Notes: generated by a model not told the origin, from the sequence alone. Positions 1 through 27,015 are shown, counted from the first letter of the stretch. The stretch is DNA of 47,186 bases from Zygnema cylindricum (GCA_037447655.1 JBBHKE010003533.1:66673-113858); one strand, 5' to 3'. Numbers and translations: made by a program.

Positions 1-49
1 ACATTGATGTACTTTCGTTTTCATTTTTTTCGTTCTTATAATAGGGAGA

Positions 50-122
50 AAGAGAAGAGAAGAGAAGAGAAGAGAAGGGAAGGGAAGAGAAGAGAAGAGA
101 AGAGAAGAGAAGAGAAGAGAAG
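50..122. repeat. (AGAGA)n purine microsatellite
   Basis: An AGAGA/AGGGA pentamer run in the UGGT intron that follows the last visible exon. It is continued by scattered CT-rich patches near 330-360 and 500-525. Confidence 0.9.
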
Positions 123-141
123 ATACGGTAGACAAAAATAC

Positions 142-16595
<16,454 letters not shown>

Positions 16596-17042
16596 GGCTC
16601 GTCTTCTCAAACACAAATACTGCATGAGAATCGAATCGGCTTCAGTTTGCCTTTGACCGTACCAGTGCTTAACGATGTCTAATGAACGGCATGAATGGCG
16701 AATGCTTTATCAAGACAATGTCGCAAGTTGAAGATTACTAAGGTAGGCTAATCTACGGAAAACCCTTGAGTTTCTGCTGGTTTACATGTGGTTCTGTGTC
16801 TGGACTTGGCAACACATGAAAATAACTTATTTGAAGCTTTGATTCTAACTTTTGTTTGCCAGTCTAAGGAGAAACAGGTATAGAGAAAGCTTATACTGGT
16901 AGACTGATTCCTTTCCGGTTCACCAGTCACGCCAGTGGCTGGCACACTAGTTCCTGTAATAATTATTTTGACTTTTCTCTTCTGGTTTGCAAAAGACGTA
17001 CTTTACAGTACAAAACGTACAGTTTGATGCATTACAGTACGG

Positions 17043-17241
17043 TATACCGACCCATCTCTGTTAGAGTCAGTAAATGATTAGCGTTACATTTAATGATTAG
17101 CGTTACATTTAGTTACAATAGCTACGCTAAATTGTTTGTCACGTGCTTTATTATGGGCCACTGATTAAGCAGTGTTGTTAATATCGGTTCATGGTTTTTT
17201 GGTCCGAATAAAACTCACTCTAATAACGATGGGCAAGTGTC
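17043..17241. mobile_element. ~199-bp MITE, family A, diverged
   Basis: The left end TATACCGACCCATCTCTGTT and the reverse complement of the right end, ACACTTGCCCATCGTTATTA, match the family termini imperfectly. The interior shares the TTGTTAATA and ATTATGGGCCAC phrases with the other members. It also contains a local direct repeat of TGATTAGCGTTACATTTA at about 17075-17111. Confidence 0.65.
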
Positions 17242-17610
17242 TTGTACTTCAGTTCAATGTTTTAATGTGCGGAAAACTATGGAATTGTACTATATGCGTA
17301 TTTTATCTAAAAGACTCATGTGCCACACGTATAAACTAAATAGGGAGTTTCCACGTCTTTCGCACTTTTGGAATTGCAGCATGTGGCTCCAAAATGGGCG
17401 TCCTTATCCTCGGTGACAATTTTCGCACTGAAAAATTCGTACATAGTGGAAAGTCAATGACCATATGTCTGCGCTGCACTCCTGCCTGCTTTGATTTTTG
17501 ACTTTTGGGCCGTAGATTTTCTTTCAACCTTGAAAGTTCAAGCGGCATCGACCGCGGAGGCATCGAAATGACAGTATTGAAGCATCCACCGAAACTTTTG
17601 ACGTGTCTGA

Positions 17611-17620
17611 ATGACGTCAT
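17611..17620. promoter_or_regulatory. ATGACGTCAT palindrome (CRE/C-box-like bZIP site)
   Basis: Perfect 10-bp palindrome 325 bp upstream of the NTAQ1 start and about 1 kb upstream of UGGT. TGACGTCA cores bind bZIP factors in plants and animals. Occupancy is inference. Confidence 0.45.
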
Positions 17621-17818
17621 CTACACTCGGTTGATGAAACATAGCTTTTGACTTTATTCTGGACAAATATTTAGAATTTCCGCCATCTTCCCTCACTTCA
17701 AAATTCTCCTTGCTACCTTTTTTCCTTTGACCCTGCTAGGGTTATATAAACTTCAGTAATCAATACTTAACTGAATCCAAACATTTCTTCATACTTTGTA
17801 GTGATGACGCGTGCAATC

Positions 17819-17828
17819 GCCACGTGGC
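17819..17828. promoter_or_regulatory. GCCACGTGGC palindromic G-box
   Basis: Perfect 10-bp G-box 107 bp upstream of the NTAQ1 copy-1 start. G-boxes are classic bZIP/bHLH sites in plant promoters. The equivalent position upstream of copy 2 is lost in or beyond the assembly gap. Confidence 0.5.
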
Positions 17829-17934
17829 ATCATTGAACCGATCCACATCACACATATTCTTACAAATGTAAGTGACAAGAGGAAAGCAGTCTTTTCTCTT
17901 GATCACTTTTCTCAGTTTTAGCAGCAGAGAATTC

Positions 17935-20273
17935 ATGGCTGCAGTTGTTCACGAACCTAACACAGTTTTACAGCAATCTCATCAAAAGGTGACAGAAACG
18001 CAGTTGAAGCGATCAGACTGCATTTATACTCATTGCTATTGGTGAGAACTCTTCTCTTTGCAGCCAGTGAAAAGGAAATTCTGGATCACCGGAGGAGGTG
18101 AAGGCCTAAGTTTATCCTGCAACTTTCTTATGTGATTTTATTTTTTTGCATCTTCTAATTAGATAATGCATAAATGATTACCAGTTTGCAATCTTATTCG
18201 ACATCTTCTCTCCCTCTCCCTCTCCCTCGCCCTCTCTCTCTCCCCCCCCCTCTCCTTCTCCCCTTTCCTCTCTTCCGTCTCTCCCTTTATTTTACTGTCC
18301 ACATGGCCTGAGGCTTGCTTTCGTCATTTTAAGCTGGATGAGAAGGCAACTATACTTATTTGAACAACTCATTTCTTATTCAATCCGTTATTTTTATTTT
18401 AAAATCCATTGAATGCTTCGTCTCGTATGTTAAATAAATGGTCTTTTGTTTTGTTCTATGCGCTTCAATAGTCTCGTTTGGGTATTCACGTATCTGATGC
18501 CCTTCCTATCATAGGCCATCCATTCTGCTTCCATCCATTCATTTATTCATTCTTTATTCTTCTGCTTCTAATTTTTTTGTTATTTATTGTAACTGGAAAC
18601 AGCGAGGAAAACGTGTACTTATTGTGCAAACGTTTAGTAGGATGCGGTTTTGCAAAATCGGATGCTTCCGACCTGGCAGTTGTCTTCATTTCCAATCCTT
18701 CTCGAACGGTAAATTTCTACTTACAATGTTCAGATCCGATAATTAGATAAATAAATGCTTGCTCATAATTAGTCTCTCTGTCAGCGCGTCGTTTTTACTG
18801 TTTTGGAACCTTTACGATGGTTATGGAATTCCCAATAGTGATCTTCCCTGTTAATGTAGTCGGTGTTTTCAACAACAACCGTTGATTCTATGCTTGGCAG
18901 CTTAATTTTTCCTAACTATTCTTTTTTTGCACAGTTTCCTAAACGTTCGATTTCGTCGCAAATGGCAGGTTCCTTTGTGGAGACAAAGGGCTGCGTCCCT
19001 TTGTGACTATGTAGTATGGGATTATCATGTGATCTGTATTCAGGTTATTGGCCTTTCCCATCGCCAATAATGCTTACTAAGTGTATTGCATGAAAGGAAT
19101 GGGAGAGATAAAGAGAAGATAATATTAAGTTTTAAACTTAAGTAGCAAGTAAGATTATTATGCATGAGATGTTGAAATTTTTTGTAAGTGAGTAATAAAA
19201 TTGTTTGTAACAGATGGTCCAAGGTTAACAGCTTGTAATTTTTAGACAATTATCCGGTATTGATACTCAGCAAACTTGAATTGCAATCATATGCTTTACA
19301 GGTTGGAAAATCAGATGATAAACGTGCTCGAGTTTGGGACCTTGATTCGGTACTCCCATTCCCTGTTCCTTTACAAACTTATGTGCAGGAGGCACTATGG
19401 AACGGGCTTCCTTATCAACCAATGTTCCATGAAGAGTACCAGAGGTAAGTGCTATTTATGTTTTATATAAACCTTTTCTCAAGTTTTGCTTCTCATGCAT
19501 TTATTCTAACTGTAGAATCTTTGCGCTTTCTGGTCTCGTTGTGATAGAAAACTTGCAAACCATTTACGCGTGAGGAAATGCAGAATGTTGAGGTGATCTT
19601 AAGATGACATGTTTTTAGCTGTTTTGCAGGCTATATCGTGTGATTAAAGGGGATAATTTTTTACGGTTTTTTGCATCTGACCGTTCACACATGGTGAATT
19701 TAGAAACAGGAGAGTGGCAACAACCGCCTCCGACTTATTCTCCTATTATTGCTGAAGGTGGGTCTCTAAGTTACGACTGGTTTTGTTATATTGTCAAGCT
19801 GATGGCTTTTATGTGTAAGTATTCTAACGAGTTGAGGTGTGGAGTATACCTCTTATGGACTGATATTTTCTTTGTTTAGATGAGATGGAAAACTTCATCT
19901 TGACTCAATTGCCAGTGTTAGGCAATATAGCATGTATGCTTGTTTGTTTTGAGAATAGAACTGGTTTTCAAAAAAAACTCATTTAGAGGCAAAACGTAGC
20001 GATGTCGTTTTTATGGGAATTAGTGCTCACTTATACTCTTGTTGTGTTCATATCGACTTTCTGCTGTTGGATTATGCAGATGGAGAGGTGAATATTTTAC
20101 AAAACTTGGTTAGGATGGAGCTCCACATGGCTGGAAAATCCGGGGAGGATGTCAATTTTTCGACTCTTGGGAAAGATGGTAAAGATGGTAAATACGGTAT
20201 TGTGTTGGATGAGAGAGGGTTTATGAAGCTTTTTGGGGGAAATGAGTATACAAGTAGATTTGAAACTGAGTAG
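17935..20273 (+). CDS. NTAQ1: Protein N-terminal glutamine amidohydrolase, copy 1
   Basis: Deamidates N-terminal Gln to Glu, preparing proteins for arginylation and Arg/N-degron degradation in the cytosol or nucleus. Six exons: 17935-18041, 18603-18708, 18969-19043, 19302-19444, 19630-19757, 20080-20273, giving 250 aa (human about 205). Visible catalytic residues by family analogy: Cys36 in CYCEENVYLLC, His91 in VWDYHV and Asp109 in WDLDSVLPFP. The substrate-side motifs FASDRSHM and WQQPPPTYSPI are present. The Cys36 codon is split TG|C by a phase-2 intron. Exon 3 uses the acceptor TGGCAG|GTT; the stronger-looking upstream GCACAG would shift the frame. The C-terminal part carries a GKDGKDGKYG insert relative to human. 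A possible poly(A) signal AATAAA is at 20422. It converges on the downstream SDR gene and looks fully functional. Confidence 0.95.
18208..18292. repeat. CT-rich tract in NTAQ1 intron 1 (copy 1)
   Basis: CTCCCTCTCC-type run in the first intron, retained with small length changes in copy 2 at about 28364-28446. Confidence 0.8.
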
Positions 20274-20730
20274 TCTTTCACATGTCTATTTGTTTTTGTT
20301 GTACTTGTGGGACTCCTTTGAGGTTCTTATTTGGAGGTCGTTTATTGGTTAGATTGTACATAACAAGAAGAAAAAATATTTTAATTGGAACTATCCTTCC
20401 ATACATTCATTGCAATGAAATAATAAAAGAGAATAATCTAACACCCACTCTGGTCTTAGAAACATTTTGGTCAAAAGGAAGTCCATTGGATTGGAATAAA
20501 CCTGCAGGTCCGAAATTTCGTACCTGAAAAACAAATTGTTTTGTTCCACTACACTTTCTTTTTTTGTCAATCGAGTTGTGATTTTTTTTAATTCGTCACC
20601 AAAATTACTTCTATCACTTCTCAATAGAGATAAGAGTTTTACATGCTTGGTAGAGTTTCCTCTAGTATGTGTGCTATGTAAAATGGGAAGCTTTTGCCGA
20701 GTATGAGGGTTTATTAAATCTGTTGGTCAT

Positions 20731-21025
20731 ACAAGTAGTTCCTGCTACGATATATAAGTGATTCTTGCTACAGTAAAAATAATTCCTGCCACAAAATATA
20801 AGTAATTCTGCTACAGTATATTAGTAATTCCTACAACAGTAGATAAGTAATTCCTGCTACACTAGGATAAGGATTTCTTGCTACGATATGTAAATAGGTT
20901 CCTGCTACAGTACATAAGTAATTCCGCTACACTGTATTAGTAATTCCTGGGACAGTATATAAGCTATTCCTGTGACAATATGTAAGTACTTCTTGCTACG
21001 ATATAAAAGAAATTCCTGCTAGAAT
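20731..21025. repeat. Minisatellite, unit ~23-25 bp (ATTCCTGCTACAGTATATAA)
   Basis: About a dozen imperfect units of consensus AATTCCTGCTACAGTATATA plus AGT lie in the 3' intergenic region. The longer counterpart in copy 2 is at 30896. Confidence 0.85.
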
Positions 21026-21060
21026 TTTGTGTATTGTTACATACTCGTTAAGTACATAAC

Positions 21061-21170
21061 AAGCTTCATTAAAACCACGCGATGTTAAACCATCAGAGTA
21101 CATGGAAACAAAAGAAAGGAAAAGCCAAAACGAAATTGAAAATCTCACACAAACAGAAACGAACAAAATG
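21061..21170 (-). mobile_element. LINE 3'-tail-like fragment (copy 1)
   Basis: The plus strand reads GCGATGTTAAACCATCAGAG followed by ACAAAAGAAAGG-rich sequence. It resembles, in the same orientation, the tail of the LINE fragment at about 27310 (GCGATTGTAAACCATCTGAG). I infer a short 3'-end remnant of the same family. Duplicated at 31271. Confidence 0.5.
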
Positions 21171-22592
21171 GGAAAGAAACTTACAGAGGAAAATGATGAA
21201 CTGGAGAATTAGCAGGCATGTAAGCCTTCCTGCTACATTTCTGTGCATTTTTGCATACTGCATTAATCTTCTATTCAACTTTCAGTGCAGTTGTTGCTAC
21301 TAAAGTTGATCCTGTTTCCTTTTTTTAACTTAATGCCCCACCTGTACGTTCTCTATATAGCTGCACTTGAAATGAGAAAAGGAATAGCTAGGAACAGGTT
21401 TCGATGGGACACAGTCTTTTTCCAGAGCCTCTCTCATCAGTATGAAGATGTAGAGACAAAAACCTGAATGAAGTTCCTGAAGAACAATGCCTTTTCACAT
21501 TGAAAATTTAAGTAATGTCTTAATTCATGAGCGTCAACCCATCGAATGCAAAATTGAATGCATATTCCTCTATTCTTCGATATTGATTTAACGCTGCCTG
21601 TGTCAACCGTGTTGACTTAATGTCAACTGTGTTGATTTAATGTCGACTTATGGTTAGACTCCATGTTTAGTGTGGACTCTATGCTGACAGGGTGGTGTTG
21701 ACTCACAGTAGTTTACTAAGTCACGTATGAGAAACAGACGTATGTCACTTGAATGATATTCAAGATTTCAGTTGTGTTTTCATTTTTGTTTGTACACATC
21801 GGCGCGTATGAATTTATAGAAAATCCTCGTTTTTGGCATCTGTTTTCTTTATATGCTGAGGAGGAAATGTAACAGTATTATCATTCAATTTCACCTAGGC
21901 ATATGTGACATTTCCAATCAATTTTGAAAACTGAATGTGACTAACAGGCGAATGGAGAAACCAACTTAGACAATTAACTTCTGAAACAAAAAGAAATAAC
22001 TCCGTCCATAATCAGTCATATCTACGCTTTTTTCCCACAAATCTTATTCTAAAAGATCTCTTTTCACCAGCAGATACTCTGTCTCTAGCGACGTTCTCTT
22101 TTTCTGAAACATTAACATATCTTGATACATTCTTAGATCTATTGCTTACGTAATATTCATAATTCATTCATTCAAATTCTTCATTCATTAATAATGTCTC
22201 AAGATAAAAATTGCACAATGGCGAATGTTTGAGCTTGCTTTCCCATGATTAGTATGTAATCAAACATAACTCGAAAAATACTCTTCCACCTTAAGCTTCC
22301 GGAATCAAATAAAATACAGGTTCATTGGCAGTTACAGAGTTTGTCTCACATACACTCTCCACCCTCATTCCTTTTCACTCGAGGAGCCCAACCATCCTCA
22401 GTCAATTACTGTATCCTCCCTAACTATCATAATCCCCACATTAATAACGACATCATTCGCCACACACTACTGTCCCACACACTACTGTTTCCCAAGTCTC
22501 CAACCGAAAATTGGAGGAAGTTCTCCTTTCCTCCCACTCCCTCCTCCATATCTCCCATAAAAACAAACAATTCTCCTCTATTTTTCTATTTT

Positions 22593-25500
22593 CTATTTTT
22601 CCGAAAGCCCAAACATTCTCCCGTATACCCAGTCAATTAGCCATTGTGGCAACGAACTGAATAAAAGGGCTATATGAGCCTGCTCTCCAAAGACCAGCCT
22701 CCACGGAGGCGATTTGGAAAGAGCCGTTTTTGCAACTTTGGAAGCAAAAAGTGGAACTGGCATCAGCTTTCTCTTGCAGTACAAAATCGACAGTATTTTT
22801 TGTTCAAAGGGTTTGTAGACGCTGTCCTCGGGGAGAATGACTGTGTTAGCCTCGGTTGATCTGGAGGGACGGAGGGAGGGAGGAAGGGAGGGCCGGGGGG
22901 AATGCTAGTTCAGTGTAGGAAGACGTGGCTACTTGTGATCCATACCCTTAATTGCTTAATTAGTTCACTAAATACTGTATTATTAAGCACGATGGCAAAC
23001 CATCCGATTATATTAGTGTTGTTAATACTATTTTCGGATAGGTCGAAATTCGCAACGAAATTAGTGTTACTGACACAAATAGTGGTGGGATGTGTACACC
23101 ACCTTTCATCGTTAGAGTTAATAGGGCATTCATAAGTATGCTATCGCTGGTGTTATTGGCAAATAATTGAAGTAATCGCACAGAATATTTGTAACCAACA
23201 GGTTCCTGTACAACTACTGTGATTACTGGCCACATGTTTTTAATTACCCTGTTAGTAAATTATCAGGGTTAATTAACACTTTGTTAGAATTCAGTACACT
23301 AAATTATGTTTCACAACGTGGCTCAATAAGGGCCGCGTAACTAAGGAGTGTTGGTAACACTAATTTATGAATCTTGATAAGAAGAAAAACACTTCCCTCA
23401 AATTAGAATGTTCAACTCAATAGTGATGAGCAGTGTAGCTTAGGTGAACGACGCGGTATCGCACCGACAAAATATAAACAACCAAATACATTAACAGCAC
23501 TTGATTAAGTACATTTCATCCGACACAGGTCAATTTATTTGGAATCACACTTAATTTGGGTACATCGACCAAACACATAAAAGATAGAAATCACGCAGTT
23601 GTTTCGGAAAGTTACAAAAAACTTACGCGACCATGTTGGTTCCAAAGTATCCTGGCTCCAAAAGGAGGACTTTGATCCCAAAGGGCCTCATTTCCACTCT
23701 CATGGCATCTGAGGCCACTCTTATGGCGGCTTTGCTCGCACAATAGACATACTTCCATGGCCTAGGACACACACAAAATAGTGTTGATAATGAAATAAGG
23801 TGAGGGACACACAAGATAGTGTTGATAATGAAATTAGGTGAGGGTACACACAAAAATTAGCGTCGATAATGAAATAAGACAAGGGGGCACACAAACGATA
23901 GTATCGATAGTAAAATAAGGCGAGGAGAGGCACAAAAAAATTGTGTTAATAATAAATTAAGGCAGGAGTTTTCTTGCTACAGGCTTATAGCATACAAGGT
24001 TGTAAGCTCAACTTTTTTTGTCTTTCATTGCAAATCTATCGGGGGCCATCCCAGAAGATCTGAAGCAACATAAGAAAAATCAATGTAAAACCCATGACAT
24101 TGAAATGACATATAGAAGAACAGTCAGTTTAGTTTTTCAGCTTTAACTTTGCCGTCCACGTTTTTTTTGGTTCCCATGTACTCAAATGGTTTACCATCAC
24201 ACTTTCTTGAGAAGTCTTGACATATAAAAAAAGAAAAAAACATATGAAAGAACATGCTACACTAAGGGCGGTTCACATTATTCATTCATTTTTTATTCAT
24301 CTGGTTCCATTTAAAAGGGGAATTCACGTTATGTAACAAAATAGGTTTGGTTTAAAATCGATCATAAACTCGCCCAACGCAACCCACTTTTTTTTTTTTT
24401 TTTACGTTAATGGTAGTGTTAACAGCATTTGCCGGTGTAATTTTTCTTGTTGAAAAACACTGAAGGAACCGTTAAGAAAAAAACAACCCGAACCTAAGAA
24501 AAATAAGACAGAAAAAGAAAAACAAAATCAACCTGTGAGCAGAGCTTGCCACACTCCCAATGTTGACGATGCGACCGTACTTTTGGGCAGCCATGAAAGG
24601 AAATACCTCCTGGATGACTTCAATGGTACCGAAAAAGTTTGCGTCGAAAATTTGTCGAACTTTTTCTATTGGAGATTCTGCAACAGGTCCCGAAGTACTC
24701 AATCCTGCGCTGTTGACCAGTACATCAATGTGACCCTCATTGGAAATCACTTTAAAAATAGCTTTCTGCAAAATGGTAAACAAACGAACCATTCGATAAA
24801 TCGAGCACACAGACCACGATCCGATTACACTCAAAGACAACGAAGATGAAAGTCCAGGAAAGTCACGTTTGAAGATGGAAAATCGGGTGGGTAAGCTATG
24901 ATTTTTAGAAGATGAGATGGTTTCGACAGATGTGCTTTGGTCGAGATCTTACTAGGATTTCAAATTAGAATTCGAGCTCGAATGGAAAGAACCGAATTAA
25001 AACAAAAAATAGAAGCATGTAAACGGAATTCATCGATGGTGTGCACCAAACAAACAAAGATAATCTCGATGTTCAACAACAAAAGAATGAAGTAAAATTC
25101 AGGGATATACAAACGAAGGAGCAAAAGAGTAAAATATTTGACTATAGATTTGAAACAGTGAATTCAACGCTGAAAAAGTGTTCACAAGCCGCCAAAACCA
25201 AAGCCAAAGTGTGACCTGAATGGAAGGGCGTGACGTGACGTCGAGCTCCAAAATGTGTATACCAAGCTCAGGCAGACCTCTCATGGCCTCGAGACGCCGG
25301 GCTGTCGCGTAGACGCAGCAGTTTTGAGCATAGAACTGCCTGTAGAATTATGAAATGGAAGTAAAACTGCTTTTTGTTAATTAAACCTTACCTTGAAAAA
25401 CCTTTGAGCACAGAATTGTCGATGTAATTATGACGAATCAATAGAACTGCTTTTGTTTAAACCTTATCTTTGGAAAATGTGGAGAAGTTAAAACACTTGA

Positions 25501-25894
25501 ACAGTAACATATACCAAGATGCAAGGTTTTAATCAATGGTGTAACTTCAAATTTATCGGAGCTTCACAAATGTTAATCATAGGTATTAGTTGGAAGTATA
25601 AACGGTAATTCTGGCTTATTATCTTCAGTAGCTTGCTATCAAAAGAGTCCTTCAGGAATCCAACAAGACTAAGCTAGAAAAGTCATAATCAATACTAGTT
25701 TTTTTTCTAGCTTTATGCATTGAAGTTACCGATAAAAGAATAGAAACCTATCTATGCACTGCAGATACTTACTTTGCAAGCTCGTATCCAAAACTTCTCT
25801 CAGAACAACCTGTGATAACAGCCACACGTTTCGAATTCCCTCTTCCCTTCCCATTCATTAGCAGCGGCTGGCAGGTGTCACGAGCTGCTGCCAT
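22593..25894 (-). CDS. Short-chain dehydrogenase/reductase, AYR1-like, copy 1 (Gly-motif mutated)
   Basis: Classical SDR, most like NADPH-dependent 1-acyldihydroxyacetone-phosphate reductase of lipid metabolism; the substrate is inferred. Exons: 25894-25773, 25339-25216, 24765-24533, 23761-23627, 22860-22593; all phases agree, giving 293 aa. The start has A at -3. Visible: Rossmann motif TGCSERSFG (28-36), ARRLE, LELDV, NSAG (100-103), catalytic Ser153 in NIGSVAS, and Tyr166/Lys170 in YCASK. The C-terminal hydrophobic segment HIALLFSSLPQWLIDWVYG may be membrane-associated. Arg33 replaces the conserved nucleotide-binding Gly kept in copy 2. GHID, IQEV and AQKYG replace GRID, IREV and ARKYG of copy 2. 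The frame is intact, so this is either a weakened enzyme or an early pseudogene. I cannot separate AYR1 from related plant SDRs without a search. Confidence 0.9.
23095..23437. mobile_element. Family-A MITE in the last SDR intron, copy 1
   Basis: The left end TACACCACCTTTCATCGTTA and right end AGTGATGAGCAGTGTA resemble the family termini, with the internal phrase GTGTTGGTAACACTAATTTA. Immediately left, sequence ending ATAGTGGTGGGATGTGTA looks like the right end of a second, abutting member. Copy 2 (33297) lacks 13 bp at the right terminus. Confidence 0.5.
23763..23945. repeat. Intronic minisatellite, ~43-bp unit, about 5 copies
   Basis: Units of the form CACACAAAATAGTGTTGATA plus ATGAAATAAGGTGAGGG sit directly upstream (sense strand) of SDR exon 4. 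Copy 2 has an extra unit. Confidence 0.85.
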
Positions 25895-26412
25895 TATTGA
25901 AAAAAGAAATGAAGTTAGCAAGACCTTGTTCGATGATTGGAATCGAGCAAGGAGTTGTTTTTCTTTTTCTGTACAGAGAAAGAATTTTCTTTTGGTGCAG
26001 AACATTTCTTTTTCTGGTTTCTTTGTCTCTTGTTTGAAAGCTTTGGGGTCGACGGAGTTTGCAACTTTTTGGAGCATTTTCTCGCCGTTTCAACTTTCAA
26101 TGTTCGCCAGCTATTCTTCGCCGTCGGATCATGACGAGGCTGTCGAGCGATTGTCAGATTGGACGTCCGGCGCTCGTGAAAAAAAACGGCCGGAAAAGGA
26201 CGCTCAGATTGTCGAGGACGTGACGCGGTACTTAGTAATTTACACTATCGATCTTTTACCCTCGCTTTGAAGGTAACCCGTACAGATAGTACAACTTAAA
26301 ATGTACGATTCGCCTCCTACATCATGGCGGATTTTCCTAAATGTAAATTGTAATCAACCTAATGTACGATGTGACCCTAATGTCTGCATTCTGCAATGAC
26401 TACAAAGTACAA
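25895..26412. promoter_or_regulatory. 5' region of SDR copy 1
   Basis: Upstream sequence of the SDR gene up to the transposon insertion. Open frames extend upstream of the ATG in both copies without adding recognisable SDR sequence. A TGACGTCA palindrome conserved in both copies lies further upstream (27085), displaced by the insertion. Confidence 0.5.
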
Positions 26413-27015
26413 CATAGATGTCCTATGCGCATCCTAAACGCACGGAGTAAACTAACGATTACTACGTACAGTGCGCATTAAACAACTTCAAACTTTTAAA
26501 ATTCGTAGGTAAAATTCGTACTTTTTCAACAAGTACTAATAAAAATTTAAATATTCAATACCGTAAAAAAACTGATAAATGCAACGAACTACACCGCGAA
26601 TCGTTATTAGCGTTATGAACTCTATATCGGCGCCCATAATTTTGACATCAATACCTTAAATAGAATGAACTACACTATTTAAAGATGTGGACCATAATTT
26701 GCCACGTCTCCCGGTACTAAATTAGAATAAATGACGCTAATTTATTCTTTACACTAATAATTTCTCAACGCTAATAACGATTCGCGGTGTAGCGGCGAGC
26801 GCAGGAATTTACGGCGTTTCCAACGGCGGCTTCCTTCTGAAGACGAAGTGGACGACAGATAAAAAATACGCGCGCAAATGACGCAACGTTTTTCATAATG
26901 TCCGTACAATTTCCGTACAATATGTGACGTACGACATTTACGAAAGCTGTGAAACAAACGAATACTACGTAGTTTTCGTAAAAAAGTCCAAATTCGTACG
27001 GATTAGACATCTATG
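26413..27015. mobile_element. 603-bp non-autonomous transposon with TIRs and 8-bp TSD (hAT-like by TSD length)
   Basis: Termini CATAGATGTC...GACATCTATG are perfect 10-bp inverted repeats. They are flanked by AAGTACAA (26405-26412) and AAGTATAA (27016-27023), a 7/8-matching target-site duplication. The paralogous empty site in copy 2 (36648) reads AAGTACAA directly followed by ACAGATAG. There is no coding capacity. It contains a nested family-A MITE. Confidence 0.9.
26589..26792. mobile_element. Nested 204-bp family-A MITE with perfect 26-bp TIRs
   Basis: The arm at 26589-26614, beginning CTACACCGCGAATCGTTATT, is perfectly inverted at 26767-26792. It lies inside the 603-bp element, so either it inserted there or the larger unit mobilised with it. 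The perfect arms make it the best-preserved member in the window. Confidence 0.85.

Larger units (their letters stand above)
16596..17934. promoter_or_regulatory. Divergent intergenic region between UGGT and NTAQ1 copy 1
   Basis: 1.34 kb separates the two start codons, so both promoters must lie here or extend into untranslated exons. It contains a family-A MITE (17043-17241), the palindrome ATGACGTCAT (17611) and a G-box GCCACGTGGC (17819). A TATATAA-like string occurs near 17745. No convincing protein-coding exon was seen. Confidence 0.6.
20274..22592. other. Intergenic region between convergent NTAQ1 and SDR, copy 1
   Basis: 2.3 kb without a convincing gene. It holds the NTAQ1 3' region, the CTGCTAC minisatellite (20731), a LINE-like tail (21061) and a short duplicated phrase TGTCAACTGTGTTGATTTAA near 21600-21650. 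Short open frames here recur in copy 2 simply because the whole block is duplicated. Confidence 0.7.

Noticed and set aside
21082-21303. 73-residue frame conserved between the two duplicons (also 31292-31513)
   Set aside because: Conservation is explained by recent duplication; the sequence matches a LINE-type 3' tail and has no recognisable protein features.
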